Assembly (NCBI RefSeq): GCF_902652685.1
Contig: NZ_CACRUY010000053.1
Coordinates: forward strand, 1-32,402
Length of the DNA stretch: 32,402 nt
Source of the DNA: Mycobacterium sp. Marseille-P9652
Lineage (GTDB): Bacteria > Actinomycetota > Actinomycetes > Mycobacteriales > Mycobacteriaceae
Direction: 5' to 3'
Shown here: positions 16,978 through 24,533 of the stretch, piece by piece
How the letters are laid out: each line of letters begins with the position of its first letter
Position numbering within the stretch: the first letter of the stretch is position 1
Program-made: the position numbers and the translations under genes
The notes under the pieces: model-generated
What the model was told of the DNA's origin: nothing
Database searches by the model: none
What the model saw: the letters and a program-made list of their open reading frames with translations, nothing else

Positions 16978-18155
16978 TTCATCGCCCCCGCGGCGGCCAG
17001 GGCGGCCCCGCGGGCCCGCTCGACGGCACCGGGCAGGACGCGCAACACCTCGTCGACGTCCGCGTCGACGCTCGTGTGGCCCAACGAAAGTCGCAAAGAT
17101 CCGCGGGCGCTGGCCGGGTCGGCGCCCATCGCGAGCAGCACGTGCGAGGGCTGCGCGACACCGGCCGTGCAGGCCGAGCCCGTCGAGCACTCGATGCCGT
17201 TGGCGTCCAGCAGCATCAGCAGCGCGTCGCCCTCGCAGTCGCGGAACGTGAAGTGCGCGTTGCCGGGGAGCCGGTGCGGGTCGCGGGCGCCGTTGAGGCT
17301 TACGTCGTCGATGCCGGCGAGGACCCCGTCCACCAGGCGGTCGCGCAGGTTGCGCAGCCGGGCGACGTGGGCGTCGAGCCCGTCGACCGCGATGCGCGCG
17401 GCGGCGGCCATGCCGACGGCGCCGGCGACATCGGGTGTGCCGGAACGGATGTCGCGTTCCTGCCCGCCGCCGTGCGCCAGCGGCACGCAGGCCACGTCGC
17501 GGCGCAGCAGCAGCGCGCCCACGGCCGGGGGTCCGCCGAACTTGTGCGCGGTCACGCTCATCGCCGACAGCCCGGAGGCGGCGAAGCCCACCGGCAGCTG
17601 CCCCACCGCCTGCACGGCATCGCTGTGCATCGGGACACCGAATTCGGCTGCGAGGGCGGCGAGTTCGGCGACCGGCAGCACGGTGCCGACCTCGTTGTTG
17701 GCCCACATCACCGACACCAGCGCGACGTCGTCGTGGTTCTGCAACGTCTCGCGCACCGTCGCCGCCGACACCGAACCGTCAGCGGCGGTGGGCAGCCAGG
17801 TGACCTCGGCGCCCTCGTGCTCGACCAGCCAGCGCACCGAGTCCAGCACGGCGTGGTGCTCGACCTCGCTGGTGATGATGCGCCGCCGCTTCGGGTCGGC
17901 GTCCCGGCGGGCCCAGAAGATGCCCTTGACGGCCAGGTTGTCGCTTTCGGTGCCGCCGGCGGTGAAGATCACCTCCGACGGGCGGGCGCCGAGCTTGTCG
18001 GCGATCAGTTCGCGGGATTCCTCGATCCGCCGCCGCGCCGCCCGGCCGCTGGTGTGTAGCGAGGAGTCGTTGCCGACGGTGCCGAGCGCGGCCGTCATCG
18101 CCTCGACGGCGGCGGGGTGCATCGGGGTGGTGGCGGCGTGATCCAGGTAGACCAT
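16974..18155 (-). CDS. iscS: Cysteine desulfurase IscS
   Basis: 393 aa, PLP enzyme that removes sulfur from cysteine for Fe-S clusters and tRNA thiolation. [14 protein letters not shown] (3-16) opens the protein; the PLP lysine is K205 in [11 protein letters not shown]; the catalytic cysteine is C329 in [19 protein letters not shown] (100-106) and [12 protein letters not shown] (229-240) are further family motifs. The ATG at 18155 gives the 393-aa length of the M. tuberculosis enzyme; the four extra codons upstream are not needed. First gene of the iscS-mnmA pair, 34 bp after the acyltransferase stop. Confidence 0.95.
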   Translation of the reverse strand: MVYLDHAATTPMHPAAVEAMTAALGTVGNDSSLHTSGRAARRRIEESRELIADKLGARPSEVIFTAGGTESDNLAVKGIFWARRDADPKRRRIITSEVEHHAVLDSVRWLVEHEGAEVTWLPTAADGSVSAATVRETLQNHDDVALVSVMWANNEVGTVLPVAELAALAAEFGVPMHSDAVQAVGQLPVGFAASGLSAMSVTAHKFGGPPAVGALLLRRDVACVPLAHGGGQERDIRSGTPDVAGAVGMAAAARIAVDGLDAHVARLRNLRDRLVDGVLAGIDDVSLNGARDPHRLPGNAHFTFRDCEGDALLMLLDANGIECSTGSACTAGVAQPSHVLLAMGADPASARGSLRLSLGHTSVDADVDEVLRVLPGAVERARGAALAAAGAMK

Positions 18156-18165
18156 GACCCGCCCC

Positions 18166-18171
18166 ACGATA
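18166..18171 (-). promoter_or_regulatory. Candidate -10 element of iscS
   Basis: TATCGT on the minus strand fits TAnnnT and ends 10 nt before the iscS ATG, which would leave a leader of only a few bases. A GGGGCGGG stretch between the two could alternatively act as ribosome site for read-through transcripts from the upstream genes. Confidence 0.35.
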
Positions 18172-18189
18172 CCGGGCCGCTCAGGCGTG

Positions 18190-19017
18190 TTACGCCACCA
18201 GGACGTGGCGCGGACCGCGGTGCTGCGGCGCTCCGACGCCCACCGCGGACTGGCAGCGACGGGCCAGCACCCGCCGGTCGGAGCCGGGCAGTTGCAGGGA
18301 TTCGACGTGCACGTGCGCCCAGGTGCGGCGCACGGTCAGCAACCGGCAGATGGCCGCGCCCAGGGTGTCCTCGCCGACGAAGGCCGGGGCGGTCGAGACG
18401 CTCCCGTCGGCGTGGTGATAGGTCAGCCGAAGCGGCTGCACCGGACGGCCCGGGTCGATCGCGGCCTGGAACATGGCGGGATAGAAGGACCCGCACGCGA
18501 CCCCGCACCACGTCGTGCCCTCGGGGAAGGCCACCACCGTCTGACCGGCGCGCAGCCGGTCGGCGACGGTCTCGACCACCCCCGGCAGCCGCCGCAGGCT
18601 GGCCCGCTCGATCGGGATGATCTTGAGCAGGCGCGCCAGGCGCCCGCCGAACATGTCGGCGCGGGCGACGAACGACCCCGGTAGCACCGAGCCGATCGCG
18701 AAGACGTCCAGCCAGGACATGTGCGGGCTGACCACAAGGACCCCGCGCAGGTTGCGGATCGGGGCGCCCGACACCTTGATCCGCACGCCGAAGCAGCGCA
18801 GAACCGCGCGGCAGTAGAAGCGCTGCACCCGCACCCGGCCCGGCAGCGGCATCGCGATCAGCGGCACGAGCGGCGCCAGCAGCAGCGCCAGCGTCAGGCG
18901 AAGCGTCACCCGGAGGGTCACCCGCCACCGCGGGGACGCGGGGCCGGCCCCGACGCAGGTGCTGTCGCACGTCGCGCGCGGCAGCCAGGCGTGGGCGGTG
19001 ACGCCGGGTGCGCTCAT
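18190..19017 (-). CDS. PlsC-type 1-acylglycerol-3-phosphate acyltransferase-like protein (Rv3026c family)
   Basis: 275 aa. A membrane helix at about 36-58 ([20 protein letters not shown]) anchors an acyltransferase domain. Block I is [10 protein letters not shown] with H99 and D104 as the HX4D pair; block III is FPEGT (164-168). [20 protein letters not shown] matches block II. The ATG at 19017 overlaps the stop of the GNAT gene as ATGA, so the two are co-translated. Pairing a PlsC-type enzyme with an OlsB-like N-acyltransferase recalls ornithine-lipid synthesis (OlsB then OlsA), which suggests that the two acylate the same amino-acid-like acceptor in sequence. That is inference; the M. tuberculosis pair has no proven product that I can cite. 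Confidence 0.88.
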   Translation of the reverse strand: MSAPGVTAHAWLPRATCDSTCVGAGPASPRWRVTLRVTLRLTLALLLAPLVPLIAMPLPGRVRVQRFYCRAVLRCFGVRIKVSGAPIRNLRGVLVVSPHMSWLDVFAIGSVLPGSFVARADMFGGRLARLLKIIPIERASLRRLPGVVETVADRLRAGQTVVAFPEGTTWCGVACGSFYPAMFQAAIDPGRPVQPLRLTYHHADGSVSTAPAFVGEDTLGAAICRLLTVRRTWAHVHVESLQLPGSDRRVLARRCQSAVGVGAPQHRGPRHVLVA

Positions 19018-19862
19018 CGCGCGGCCATCTCGGCCGCCGCCGACACCGAGCGCAGCCGCTTGAGATACCGGGTATCGGCCTTGCGTTTGTCCAGCAGCAC
19101 GCAGAAGTCGCCGACACCGAAGTCGGGGTCGTGCGCGGGCTCGCCGCACACCTGCGCGCCCAGCCGCAGGTAGCCCCGCATCAGCGGCGGAACCGTGGGA
19201 CGCGGCGGAGCCGGGATGTCGTCCAGCGGCACCCCGCCGACGACCACCGGCCTGAACGGCCGCACGCGGTACTGCGGCGGGGCGGCGTGGCGGGCGACGA
19301 TGAAGTCGCGGACCCCGCGCAGTTGGCTGCCGGGGGCGTCCCCGTCGTCGTCACCGCCGATCGGCACCGACACGCAGCCCGTCACGTAGTCGTAGCCGTA
19401 GCGGTCCAGGTAGGCCAGGATCCCGGCCCACATCAGCAGCACCACGCCGCCGTTGCGGTGGCCGTCGCGCACCACGGCGCGTCCCATCTCGACCAGCGAC
19501 GGCCGGAGCCCGTCGAATGCGTGCAGGTCGAATTCCGTCTCGGTGTAGAGCCCGCCGGCCGCGATCGCGCCCGCGGGCGCCAGCATCCGGTAGCAGCCCA
19601 CCAGTTCGCCGGTGTCGTCGTCGCGGACCAGGAGGTGGTCGCAGTACTCGTCGAACCGGTCGACATCGATGTGGCCGCGGCTGCCGTCTGCGGTCGGCAG
19701 GGCGAAGCCCGGGGTGCTGGTGAACACGTCGTACCGCAGCCGTTGCGCGGCCTCGACCATGGCGGGGTCGGTGGACAACAGCAAGGAGTAGTGCGGCCCC
19801 CCGGACGAGCTGGCCGCCGATTCGGCTTTGTCGCTGGCTATCAGGACGGAAGCGATGCTCAT
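19014..19862 (-). CDS. GNAT acyltransferase, OlsB-like (Rv3027c family)
   Basis: 282 aa. Soluble acyl-transferase domain of the hemolysin/OlsB type (Acetyltransf_5). AAQRLRYDVFTS (38-49) is the entry motif, DEYCDHLLVRDDDTGELVGCYRM forms the core strands, and VEMGRAVVRDGHRNGGVVLLMWAGI carries the acyl-CoA or acyl-ACP binding turn. The C-terminal part (VPPLMRGYLRLGAQVCGEPA, DFCVLLD) is the usual extension of this family. It is likely to attach a fatty acyl chain to an amine. The ATG at 19862 has only a weak TTGGGG site. First gene of a two-gene unit with the PlsC-type gene. A 20-bp palindrome lies 46 bp upstream of the start. Confidence 0.85.
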   Translation of the reverse strand: MSIASVLIASDKAESAASSSGGPHYSLLLSTDPAMVEAAQRLRYDVFTSTPGFALPTADGSRGHIDVDRFDEYCDHLLVRDDDTGELVGCYRMLAPAGAIAAGGLYTETEFDLHAFDGLRPSLVEMGRAVVRDGHRNGGVVLLMWAGILAYLDRYGYDYVTGCVSVPIGGDDDGDAPGSQLRGVRDFIVARHAAPPQYRVRPFRPVVVGGVPLDDIPAPPRPTVPPLMRGYLRLGAQVCGEPAHDPDFGVGDFCVLLDKRKADTRYLKRLRSVSAAAEMAAR

Positions 19863-19907
19863 GGCCCCAACGTGTCGCAGTCGGTGAGCGAGTCGGCGTC
19901 GGCGCTG

Positions 19908-19927
19908 TGACGTGTCGGTGCACGTCA
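19908..19927. promoter_or_regulatory. TGACGTG-N6-CACGTCA palindrome
   Basis: A perfect 7-6-7 dyad sits 46 bp upstream of the GNAT gene start, the right place for an operator or activator site on the minus-strand promoter. No regulator gene is adjacent. The 20-bp size with a 6-bp spacer suits a TetR- or GntR-like dimer, which is inference. Confidence 0.5.
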
Positions 19928-20051
19928 GATGACGAATGGGGCGAAATCGCGGCCTTGCCGCGCCGCAGATTGCCGGGATCTGAAATCCGGTGCACGGTTG
20001 GGTGCCGGCGGTGAACGCCGCGAAAACTTCGCTAGGCGGCGCGGGTCGCCA

Positions 20052-20171
20052 TCAACGCTGGGGCGGCGGGGGTGCCTCGACGTCGTCGACACAGGACAGG
20101 GCGATGGCCACGATCGCCCCGAAGGGGATCGGCCAGCCGACGCAGGCGGCGCCAAGTTCCGCGTCAGACAC
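20052..20171 (-). CDS. Candidate small hydrophobic peptide ORF
   Basis: 39 codons from GTG 20171. The peptide starts MSDAELGAACVGWPIPFG, continues AIVAIALSCVDDVEAPPPPQ and ends with R. It has a hydrophobic core flanked by two cysteines and a Pro-rich tail. Third positions are almost all G or C, as in real genes here. Upstream in another frame, ATG 20202 has GAGAGG 7 nt before it and encodes MPAITTVETARV before a TGA at 20164-20166. A +1 shift at GTC-TGA, or a lost or gained base, would join the two parts into about 50 aa; otherwise the GTG overlaps the first stop and could be coupled. I do not recognise the family. It may be real, broken or chance. Confidence 0.3.
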   Translation of the reverse strand: MSDAELGAACVGWPIPFGAIVAIALSCVDDVEAPPPPQR

Positions 20172-20318
20172 GAGCGGTTTCGACCGTCGTGATCGCTGGC
20201 ATGGTCAGACCTCTCGTCCGGGGTGGCCCGTGGATGGATGTCGGGCAGCGTGATCACGCGCGCCACGACGTAGGCAGACGCCGGCGGGTCTCGACGCCTC
20301 GAGCTCGGGTAAGCCCTT

Positions 20319-20377
20319 TAGTGGACTTATCGTTTAGTACTACACGCTTAAGACGGTACTGTAAAGATTGTCCACTA
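20319..20377. promoter_or_regulatory. Nested symmetric dyad upstream of the photolyase-type operon
   Basis: The region is unusually AT-rich for this genome. TAGTGGAC (20319-20326) mirrors GTCCACTA (20370-20377), and AGTAC (20336-20340) mirrors GTACT (20356-20360). Both pairs share the same centre at 20348, with equal 9-bp gaps on each side. TTTAGT also repeats directly at 20317 and 20333. TACTGT (20357-20362) and TAGTACT-like stretches could be -10 elements. This is a strong candidate promoter/operator for the downstream gene, which starts at about 20594. Confidence 0.6.
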
Positions 20378-20593
20378 GCCTGCGCCGGACGCGCCCTGTC
20401 CCGCAGAGCACATGCCGCCGATTCGACCGGGAAAGCTCGCGCAACGATGGCCCCCGTCCCACCGAACCGAGGCGCGCGCCCCCGAACGCGCCGGTCCCCC
20501 GACGTCGCCGCGGGGGTTGAGGGCGGTGCGCCGGGGGTAGTGCATCACCATGCGCTGGGGCGGGCAATCGATCGACCGTCTTCGGCGGCCGAG

Positions 20594-22075
20594 GTGAGCG
20601 CGCCGGGGCGACGGTGGTGTTTCGCCGACCAGTTCGGCCCGCACTTCCTGGACGAGGCCGATCAACCGGTGTTGCTGATCGAGTCCCGGGCGGTGTTCGA
20701 GCGCCGCCGATTTCACCGCCGCAAGGCCCATCTGGTGCTGTCGGCCCTGCGCCACCGCGCGGCCGAACTGGGCGAGCAGGCCGTCTTCCTGCAGACCCGC
20801 ACTTACGCCGAGGCCCTCGAGCAAATCACCGGCCCCATCAGCGTGTGCCAGCCCACCTCGCGGGCGGCCGACCGGTTCGTCCGCTCGATGCCGCGCGTCG
20901 AGGTGTTGCCGGCGCGTGGATTCTGTACTCCGGCAACAGAATTCGAGGAGTGGGCCGGCCGCCAGCGAAGCCTGCTGCTGGAGAACTTCTACCGCGACGC
21001 GCGGCGCAGGTTCGGCCTGCTGATGGACGGGAACGAACCCGCCGGCGGCCGGTGGAATTTCGACGCCGACAACCGCGAGCCGGCCCCCAAGAACGCCGAC
21101 ACCCTCGACGTGCCGCCACCCTGGCTGCCCGAAGAGGACGAGATCGACGAGCGGGTGCGCGCCGACCTGGACCGCTGGGAGCGTGACGGCGCGGTGGCCT
21201 TCGTCGGCCGGGACGGCCCGCGCGAATTCCCGGTCACCGCAAGCGAAGCCCGCGCGGCCTTCGAGGTGTTCCTGCGGGATCGCCTGCCGCTCTTCGGACC
21301 CTACGAGGACGCGATGCTGGCCGGCGACCGGTTCATGGCCCACAGCCTGTTGTCGGCGCCGATGAACCTCGGCCTGCTCGACCCCCTCGAGTGCGCCTAC
21401 GCCGCCGACGACGCCTACCGCGCCGGGCGCGTGGGGCTGGCGAGCGCCGAGGGCTACATTCGCCAACTGATCGGATGGCGCGACTACATCTGGCACGTCT
21501 ACTGGCACTTCGGCGCCGACTATCGGGCGCGCAACGCCCTGCGGGCCCACGCCGGGCTCCCGGAGTGGTTCGCGAGCCTGGACGCCGACGCGGTGGAGGC
21601 GCGGTGCCTCAAAGACGTCCTGGCCCAGGTGCGCGACCACGGCTGGGTGCACCACATCCCGCGGCTCATGGTGCTGAGTAACTATGCGCTGCAACGCGGT
21701 TGGAACCCTGCCGCCGTCACCGACTGGTTCCACCGGTGCTTCGTCGACGGCTACGACTGGGTGATGGTCGCCAACGTCGTCGGCATGTCCCAGCACGCCG
21801 ACGGCGGCCTGATGGCGACCAAGCCCTATGCCGCGGGCGGCGCCTACATCAACCGGATGAGCGACTACTGCGGCGGGTGCACCTACCGCCCCAACGAGCG
21901 GGTGGGCGACCGCGCCTGCCCCTTCACCGGCGGCTACTGGTGGTTTTTGGACCGCAACGAGCAATTGCTCGCCGGCAACCGCCGCATGAGCCAGCCGCTC
22001 GCCGGGCTGCGGCGGCTCAAGGACCGCAACGACGTCGTCGAACAGCAACGCCGACTGGGACAGTCGGCGCCCTAG
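20594..22075 (+). CDS. Iron-sulfur photolyase/cryptochrome-like protein (DPRP family)
   Basis: 493 aa. Belongs to the deoxyribodipyrimidine photolyase-related proteins (FeS-BCP/CryB/PhrB group), which repair UV photoproducts or sense blue light with FAD. RRWCFADQFGPHF (6-18) starts the N-terminal antenna-type domain. Four cysteines expected to hold a 4Fe-4S cluster are C338 (ARCLKD), C426 and C429 (YCGGC) and C442 (ACPF), with family-like spacing of 88, 3 and 13. GWRDYIWHVYW (294-304), WVHHIPRLMV (351-360) and GGAYINRMSDYC are core motifs. The GTG at 20594 was chosen because the family N-terminus begins right after it; no clear ribosome site is present, and GTG 20540 is an alternative. Followed by a coupled SRPBCC gene. 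Confidence 0.88.
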   Translation: MSAPGRRWCFADQFGPHFLDEADQPVLLIESRAVFERRRFHRRKAHLVLSALRHRAAELGEQAVFLQTRTYAEALEQITGPISVCQPTSRAADRFVRSMPRVEVLPARGFCTPATEFEEWAGRQRSLLLENFYRDARRRFGLLMDGNEPAGGRWNFDADNREPAPKNADTLDVPPPWLPEEDEIDERVRADLDRWERDGAVAFVGRDGPREFPVTASEARAAFEVFLRDRLPLFGPYEDAMLAGDRFMAHSLLSAPMNLGLLDPLECAYAADDAYRAGRVGLASAEGYIRQLIGWRDYIWHVYWHFGADYRARNALRAHAGLPEWFASLDADAVEARCLKDVLAQVRDHGWVHHIPRLMVLSNYALQRGWNPAAVTDWFHRCFVDGYDWVMVANVVGMSQHADGGLMATKPYAAGGAYINRMSDYCGGCTYRPNERVGDRACPFTGGYWWFLDRNEQLLAGNRRMSQPLAGLRRLKDRNDVVEQQRRLGQSAP

Positions 22076-22087
22076 GAGGATTCGCGC

Positions 22088-22471
22088 ATGATGCTCACCG
22101 TCGATCGAGCGATCGCGGCGCCCCCGCCCGCGGTGTGGGAGCTACTCGTCGATCTCGACGCGTGGCCGCGGTGGGGACCGACGATCCGGGCGGCGTGGCT
22201 CGACGAGCCGCACACCGGCTTGGCGCTGGGTGTGACTGGCACGGTGCAGACCTCGCTGCTGGTCGAAGTGCCGTTCGTGATCACCGAATTCGACCCGGGC
22301 CGGATGTGGGGCTGGAGGGTGGCCGGTGTCCCGGCGACCCGGCACTGGGTGCACCCCACCGACGACGGGGCGCGGGTGGGCATGGGCGTCCCGTGGTGGG
22401 GCGCGCCGTACGTGACGGTGTGCGCGCTGGCGTTGCGCCGCATCGACGCGATGGCGACCGAGGCGTCCTGA
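22088..22471 (+). CDS. SRPBCC family protein, second gene of the photolyase-type operon
   Basis: 127 aa, one polyketide-cyclase/dehydrase-like START fold: MLTVDRAIAAPPPAVWELLV, LDAWPRWGPTIRAAWLDE, FVITEFDPGRMWGWRVAGV and a C-terminal helix. It should bind a small hydrophobic molecule; which one is unknown. AGGAGGA (22074-22080) overlaps the stop codon of the preceding gene and lies 7 nt from ATG 22088, an ideal ribosome site that implies translational coupling. ATG 22091 is directly adjacent and could be used instead. Co-expression with the flavin/Fe-S photolyase-like protein suggests a shared light- or UV-related response (inference). Confidence 0.85.
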   Translation: MMLTVDRAIAAPPPAVWELLVDLDAWPRWGPTIRAAWLDEPHTGLALGVTGTVQTSLLVEVPFVITEFDPGRMWGWRVAGVPATRHWVHPTDDGARVGMGVPWWGAPYVTVCALALRRIDAMATEAS

Positions 22472-22479
22472 CCGGTAAA

Positions 22480-22521
22480 CGCAAAAGCACGCGACACGCC
22501 GTGCGTGCGCGCGCTTTTGCG
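22480..22521. terminator. Bidirectional terminator between the photolyase-type and fix operons
   Basis: CGCAAAAGC (22480-22488) pairs with GCTTTTGCG (22513-22521), with further pairing of CACGC and GCGTG inside. It lies between two convergent genes, 8 bp past the SRPBCC stop and 13 bp past the etfA stop. A-tracts and T-tracts flank the GC-rich core on both strands. Same length (42 bp) and same first 11 bases as the hairpin at 1411. Confidence 0.75.
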
Positions 22522-22534
22522 AGTGGTGCGGGGC

Positions 22535-23491
22535 TTAGCCCTTGCGCTGCTTGATCGCGTCGGTCAGCTGCGGGCCCACCTTGAACAGGTCGCCGACCAC
22601 GCCGTAGTCGGCGATCTCGAAGATGGGCGCCTCCTCGTCCTTGTTGACCGCGACGATGGTCTTGGACGTCTGCATGCCCGCGCGGTGCTGGATCGCGCCC
22701 GAGATGCCGAGCGCGATGTAGAGCTGCGGCGACACCGTCTTGCCGGTCTGGCCCACCTGGAACTGGCCCGGGTAGTAGCCGGAGTCGACCGCGGCGCGTG
22801 ACGCGCCGACGGCGCCGCCCAGCGAGTCGGCCAGCTCCTCGACGACGTGGAAGTTGTCGGCGCTGCCCACGCCGCGGCCGCCGGACACCACGATGGTGGC
22901 CTCCGTCAGCTCGGGGCGGTCACCCGCGACCGCGGGCTCGCGCTTGGTGATCTTGGTGGCGTTCTCGGCCGCGGCCGGCACCTCGACGGTGACCTGCTCA
23001 CCGGCGCCGGCCTTCGGCTCGGCGTCGATCGCGCCACCGCGCACCGTGACGATCGGGGTGTCGCCACTGACCTGCGCCTCGACGGTGAACGCGCCACCGA
23101 AGATGGAGTGCACGAACTTGTTGCCGTCCTCGACCCCTACGACGTCGACCAGCAGCCCGGACCCGAGGCGGGCAGCGAGCCGGCCGGCGATCTCCTTGCC
23201 GTCGGCGTTCGCGGACAGCAGGACCGCGGCGGGCGAGTTGGACTCGACCAGCGAGGCCAGCACGTCGACGTAGGGGGTGATCAGGTAGTTCTCGGCGTCG
23301 TCGGACTCGGCGACGTAGATCTTCTCGGCGCCGGCCTCCTTGAGCCCGTCGACCAGCGGCGCGGCCGTGCCGGGCTTGCCGATCACGACGGCGGCCGGCT
23401 CGCCCAGCGCGCGGGCGGCGGTGATCAGTTCGGTGGTGACCTTCTTCAGGGCGCCTTCGGCGTGCTCGACGAGCAGCAGTACTTCAGCCAT
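22535..23491 (-). CDS. fixB: Electron transfer flavoprotein subunit alpha (FixB/EtfA)
   Basis: 318 aa, FAD-binding subunit of ETF, which accepts electrons from acyl-CoA and other dehydrogenases. N-terminal domain about 1-190; the C-terminal FAD domain begins with [11 protein letters not shown] (200-210). The signature [18 protein letters not shown] (256-273) and [15 protein letters not shown] (289-303) are intact. Length equals that of the M. tuberculosis protein. The ATG at 23491 opens [13 protein letters not shown]. It follows etfB by 29 bp on the same strand and ends at the bidirectional hairpin. Confidence 0.96.
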   Translation of the reverse strand: MAEVLLLVEHAEGALKKVTTELITAARALGEPAAVVIGKPGTAAPLVDGLKEAGAEKIYVAESDDAENYLITPYVDVLASLVESNSPAAVLLSANADGKEIAGRLAARLGSGLLVDVVGVEDGNKFVHSIFGGAFTVEAQVSGDTPIVTVRGGAIDAEPKAGAGEQVTVEVPAAAENATKITKREPAVAGDRPELTEATIVVSGGRGVGSADNFHVVEELADSLGGAVGASRAAVDSGYYPGQFQVGQTGKTVSPQLYIALGISGAIQHRAGMQTSKTIVAVNKDEEAPIFEIADYGVVGDLFKVGPQLTDAIKQRKG

Positions 23492-23520
23492 GGGTGATTT
23501 CGCTCTCTCGTGGGAGGGTG

Positions 23521-24312
23521 TCAGATGATCTTCTGGGCGACCAGGTACTGGGCGATCTGGCTGCCGCCTTCGCCTTCGTCGGTGACCTTCTCGCCTGCGG
23601 TCTTGGGCGGTTTCGGCGTCGACGACAGGACGGTCGACCCGGCGTTGGCGAGCCCGACCTCGTCGGGCTCGACCCCGATCTCGGCGAGGGTCAGCACCGT
23701 GACCTCTTTCTTCTTCGCGGCCATGATGCCCTTGAAGGACGGAAAGCGCGGCTCGTTGATCTTCTCGGTCACGCTCACCACCGCCGGCAGGGTGGCCTCG
23801 AGGGAGAACACGCCGTCGTCGGTCTCGCGCTCACCGGTGACCTTGCCGTCCTCGATGGACAACTTGCGCAGGTGGGTGAGCTGAGGCAGGCCCAGGTACT
23901 CGGCGATGATGGCCGGCACGGCCCCGCCGGAGCCGTCGGTGGACTCGTTGCCGGCGATGACGAGCTCGGTGCCCTCGATGGTGCCCAGCGCCTTGGCCAG
24001 CGCCCACGCCGTCTGCACGACGCACGAGCCGTGCATGCCGTCGTCCTTGAGGTGGACGGCCTTGTCGGCGCCCATGGACAGGGCCTTGCGGATCGCCTCG
24101 GTCGCGCGCTCGGGGCCGGCGGTCAGCACCGTGACCGAGCCCTCGCCGCCTTCCCGCTCCCGGATCTGCAGGGCCTCTTCCACTGCGCGCTCGTTGATCT
24201 CGTCCAGCACCGCGTCGGCGGCCTCGCGGTCCAGGGTGTAGTCGCCGTCGTTCAGCTTGCGCTCCGACCAGGTGTCTGGGACCTGCTTGATCAGAACCAC
24301 GATGTTCGTCAT
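23521..24312 (-). CDS. fixA: Electron transfer flavoprotein subunit beta (FixA/EtfB)
   Basis: 263 aa, AMP-binding subunit that forms the ETF heterodimer with FixB. NIVVLIKQVPDTWSERKL (3-20) is the family start. LVIAGNESTDGSGGAVPAII and AEYLGLPQLTHLRKL form the conserved nucleotide-binding loop, and VTEKINEPRFPSFKGIMAAK contains the signature used to recognise EtfB. The ATG at 24312 is preceded by AGGAGGAAAA, about 14 nt away, which is somewhat far. First gene of the fixA-fixB operon, divergent from the MGLP genes across 221 bp that contain a GTTACC/GGTAAC dyad. Confidence 0.95.
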   Translation of the reverse strand: MTNIVVLIKQVPDTWSERKLNDGDYTLDREAADAVLDEINERAVEEALQIREREGGEGSVTVLTAGPERATEAIRKALSMGADKAVHLKDDGMHGSCVVQTAWALAKALGTIEGTELVIAGNESTDGSGGAVPAIIAEYLGLPQLTHLRKLSIEDGKVTGERETDDGVFSLEATLPAVVSVTEKINEPRFPSFKGIMAAKKKEVTVLTLAEIGVEPDEVGLANAGSTVLSSTPKPPKTAGEKVTDEGEGGSQIAQYLVAQKII

Positions 24313-24391
24313 GGGTGTGGCTTTTCCTCCTCGAAAGAGTCCCGCAGTGTCGGCTGCGGGACCTTGCTACACGTTGGGCACGGACACGCGG

Positions 24392-24407
24392 GTTACCGCC
24401 GGGTAAC
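24392..24407. promoter_or_regulatory. GTTACC-N4-GGTAAC palindrome between fixA and the MGLP operon
   Basis: Perfect 6-4-6 dyad in the divergent intergenic region, 80 bp from the fixA start and 127 bp from the methyltransferase start. The placement suits a repressor or activator of fixAB. The regulator is not encoded nearby. Confidence 0.45.
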
Positions 24408-24518
24408 TTGTGCGGTCTTCTTTCACACCATAGCTGGTCGTCATGCCCGGATTTCCGCCTGGCCACCACCTTCGGCGAGGACGCCCGCTTCGCGGTTCGC
24501 GAATCCGACACTTCGCGT

Positions 24519-24524
24519 TAGCCT
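24519..24524 (+). promoter_or_regulatory. Candidate -10 element of the MGLP operon (leaderless)
   Basis: TAGCCT fits TAnnnT and ends 9 nt before the ATG at 24534. No purine-rich ribosome site precedes that ATG. Transcription could therefore begin at, or within a few bases of, the start codon. Confidence 0.45.
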
Positions 24525-24533
24525 GCCTATGCA

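Noticed and set aside
19925-20266. 113-codon minus-strand ORF between the GNAT gene and the photolyase-type operon
   Set aside because: Ser/Arg/Pro-rich, poor codon preference, and its frame conflicts with the better small ORF at 20052-20171.
20375-22048. 557-codon minus-strand frame opposite the photolyase-type gene
   Set aside because: The plus strand carries the four-cysteine family signature; the minus frame is a compositional shadow.
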